From JBHPGW01 sp042569785 (GTDB lineage: Bacteria; Planctomycetota; Phycisphaerae; Sedimentisphaerales; Anaerobacaceae): a stretch of 13,552 bases of DNA. The translations under genes and the position numbers were made by a program. Positions 12,469 through 13,552 of the stretch are shown here, one piece after another (the first letter of the stretch is position 1; the number at the start of each line of letters is the position of its first letter). The notes beneath the pieces were generated by a model. That model did no database searches. It was not told the origin of the DNA and worked only from the letters and a program-made list of their open reading frames with translations. The DNA is taken from the NCBI GenBank assembly GCA_042569785.1, contig JBHPGW010000067.1, positions 1-13,552 of the forward strand. Reading direction: 5' to 3'.

Positions 12469-13552
12469 TCATTGTTCCAGAGAGGTCAAGTCCTTGTACG
12501 TTTCACGTCTTCTTATTACTTTAAACTTACTGCCGTCGACAAGGACCTCGGCTGCTCGACCGCGTGCGTTATAGTTGCTGCTCATGCTGAATCCATAAGC
12601 GCCGGCTGTAAAGACCCCTAACAGTTGCGATCGCGCTACAGGCGGCAACGCTCTGTCTTTAGCGAGAAAATCCCCAGATTCACAGATCGGCCCAACTACG
12701 TCAACGACCTCTGTGCCTTCTATGTCCAGATCCATATTTCGCTCAGCGGGTACAAATTTATCTTCCACATTCGTTGGCCAAATGAAATGAAATGCTTGAT
12801 ACAAGGACGGCCGGATCAGATCGTTCATCCCAGCGTCGACAATGACAAATTTTTTACTGCCGCCGGTCTTGGTATAAAGAACGCGGGTCAGCATTATACC
12901 AGCGTTAGCGCAAATACTCTTGCCCGGCTCAAGGATCAGTTTCAAGTTTTTATCCTTGAGCATAGGCACGATACCTTTGGCGTAATCGAGAGATGATGGA
13001 ACCGTATCGGATTCGTAATCGGCGCCGTAACCGCCTCCCAGATCGAGAGCTTCTACCGTGTGACCATCCTTGCGAAGCTGATCTATCAAAGGCAGGATCT
13101 TCTTTACGTAATTCACATATGGATCGATCGTTTTACCGCCCGAGCCCAGGTGTACGTGGATCGCGCACAGGTTTACCGCTTCATTACCGCTGTAATCGGC
13201 AAATATCTTCCGCGCATGTTCGATGTCGACGCCGAACTTGGTTTCCTTTACCCCTGTTGTTATATAAGCGTGAGTTTTATATTCGATATCCGGATTGACA
13301 CGCAGAGCGACTTTGGCCCTTTTGCCTTCCTGCTTGGCGAGTTTGGCAAGGTTCTCAAGTTCGGATTCGGATTCGATATTGAAATAAGCGATTTCTGACT
13401 TTAAAGCCTCGACGATCTCAGCATCGGTTTTACCGACACCGGCGTAGACAACTTTCGACATGTCACCGCCGGCCTGCTTGACGCGATACAGTTCACCGCC
13501 GCTGACAATATCAAAACCACTGTGAGCCTGGGCCATAAACTTTAAAATATTT
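12469..13552 (-). CDS. lysA: diaminopimelate decarboxylase (5' end beyond window)
   Basis: PLP-dependent fold-type III enzyme that decarboxylates meso-diaminopimelate to lysine, the last step of the pathway. About 360 aa are visible. The frame stays open to the right edge (N-I-L-K-F before MAQAHSGFD), so the ATG at 13536 is internal. The first 50-60 residues, with the PLP-binding Lys, lie outside. Conserved blocks: SGFDIVSGGELYR; RVNPDIEYKTHAYITTG with KFG; HVHLGSGG; DLGGGYG; LEPGKSICANAG; VDAGMNDLIRPSLYQAFH; GPICESGDFLAKDR (substrate Cys-Glu-Ser); and GAYGFSMSSNYNARGRAAEVLV, which holds the PLP/substrate Tyr. All are intact. It overlaps nothing and is followed after 1 nt by the amidohydrolase gene. 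Confidence 0.95.
   Translation of the reverse strand, partial: NILKFMAQAHSGFDIVSGGELYRVKQAGGDMSKVVYAGVGKTDAEIVEALKSEIAYFNIESESELENLAKLAKQEGKRAKVALRVNPDIEYKTHAYITTGVKETKFGVDIEHARKIFADYSGNEAVNLCAIHVHLGSGGKTIDPYVNYVKKILPLIDQLRKDGHTVEALDLGGGYGADYESDTVPSSLDYAKGIVPMLKDKNLKLILEPGKSICANAGIMLTRVLYTKTGGSKKFVIVDAGMNDLIRPSLYQAFHFIWPTNVEDKFVPAERNMDLDIEGTEVVDVVGPICESGDFLAKDRALPPVARSQLLGVFTAGAYGFSMSSNYNARGRAAEVLVDGSKFKVIRRRETYKDLTSLEQ

Noticed and set aside
13534..13536. ATG 13536 as the true lysA start
   Set aside because: The frame continues to the window edge with family-like residues. A start here would remove the PLP-lysine region, so the gene is simply cut by the window.

Overview
The window looks like a housekeeping-plus-accessory stretch from a planctomycete, most probably a Phycisphaerae/Sedimentisphaerales-type bacterium. 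This is an inference. It rests mainly on a paired dockerin-like C-terminal tail (D-I-A-P ... D-G-R-V-N-L-L-D-F-A ... Y-W-L) at 10970-11173, of the kind that ends many large secreted proteins in that group, together with small gene clusters, AT-rich sigma70-type promoters and a bacterial core gene set (mnmA, tyrS, lysA). There are no rRNA or tRNA genes, no CRISPR array, no transposase and no phage genes.

Layout. 1-283: non-coding, with a 10-bp-period repeat and a hairpin terminator for mnmA. 284-1399 (-): mnmA, tRNA 2-thiouridylase. 1400-1723: divergent intergenic region with promoters for both sides. 1724-2412 (+): an Rrf2-family regulator and a small MazG-type pyrophosphohydrolase, closed by a strong terminator at 2433-2477. 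5377-2494 (-): a two-gene unit of a divergent amidohydrolase and a long NSS-family sodium symporter. 5586-6794 (+): tyrS, from a clear promoter with a 17-bp palindrome at its start point. 6824-6889: an inverted pair of REP-like hairpins. 6926-7705 (+): two abutting genes of unknown function, with a possible third small ORF to 7915. 7941-9838 (+): a secreted beta-propeller-like protein followed by a PEBP (YbhB/YbcL) protein. 10731-9835 (-): an FHA-GAF signalling protein from a strong promoter. 10856-11173 (+): an orphan dockerin-tail fragment. 13552-11181 (-): lysA (5' end outside the window) tightly coupled to a second, active-site-complete amidohydrolase.

How the genes fit together. mnmA and tyrS serve tRNA modification and charging. 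lysA gives the last step of lysine synthesis. The Rrf2/MazG pair looks like a stress or house-cleaning unit. The amidohydrolase/NSS pair suggests uptake and use of a small organic solute. I see no convincing new defence or biosynthetic system. The points most worth a second look are: the amidohydrolase whose usual metal-ligand His and catalytic Asp are replaced; the NSS transporter with a Gly in place of the gating Arg and a four-helix C-terminal extension; the REP pair whose two units differ only by compensatory base-pair changes; the unknown small-gene cluster at 6926-7915; and the lysA-coupled amidohydrolase.
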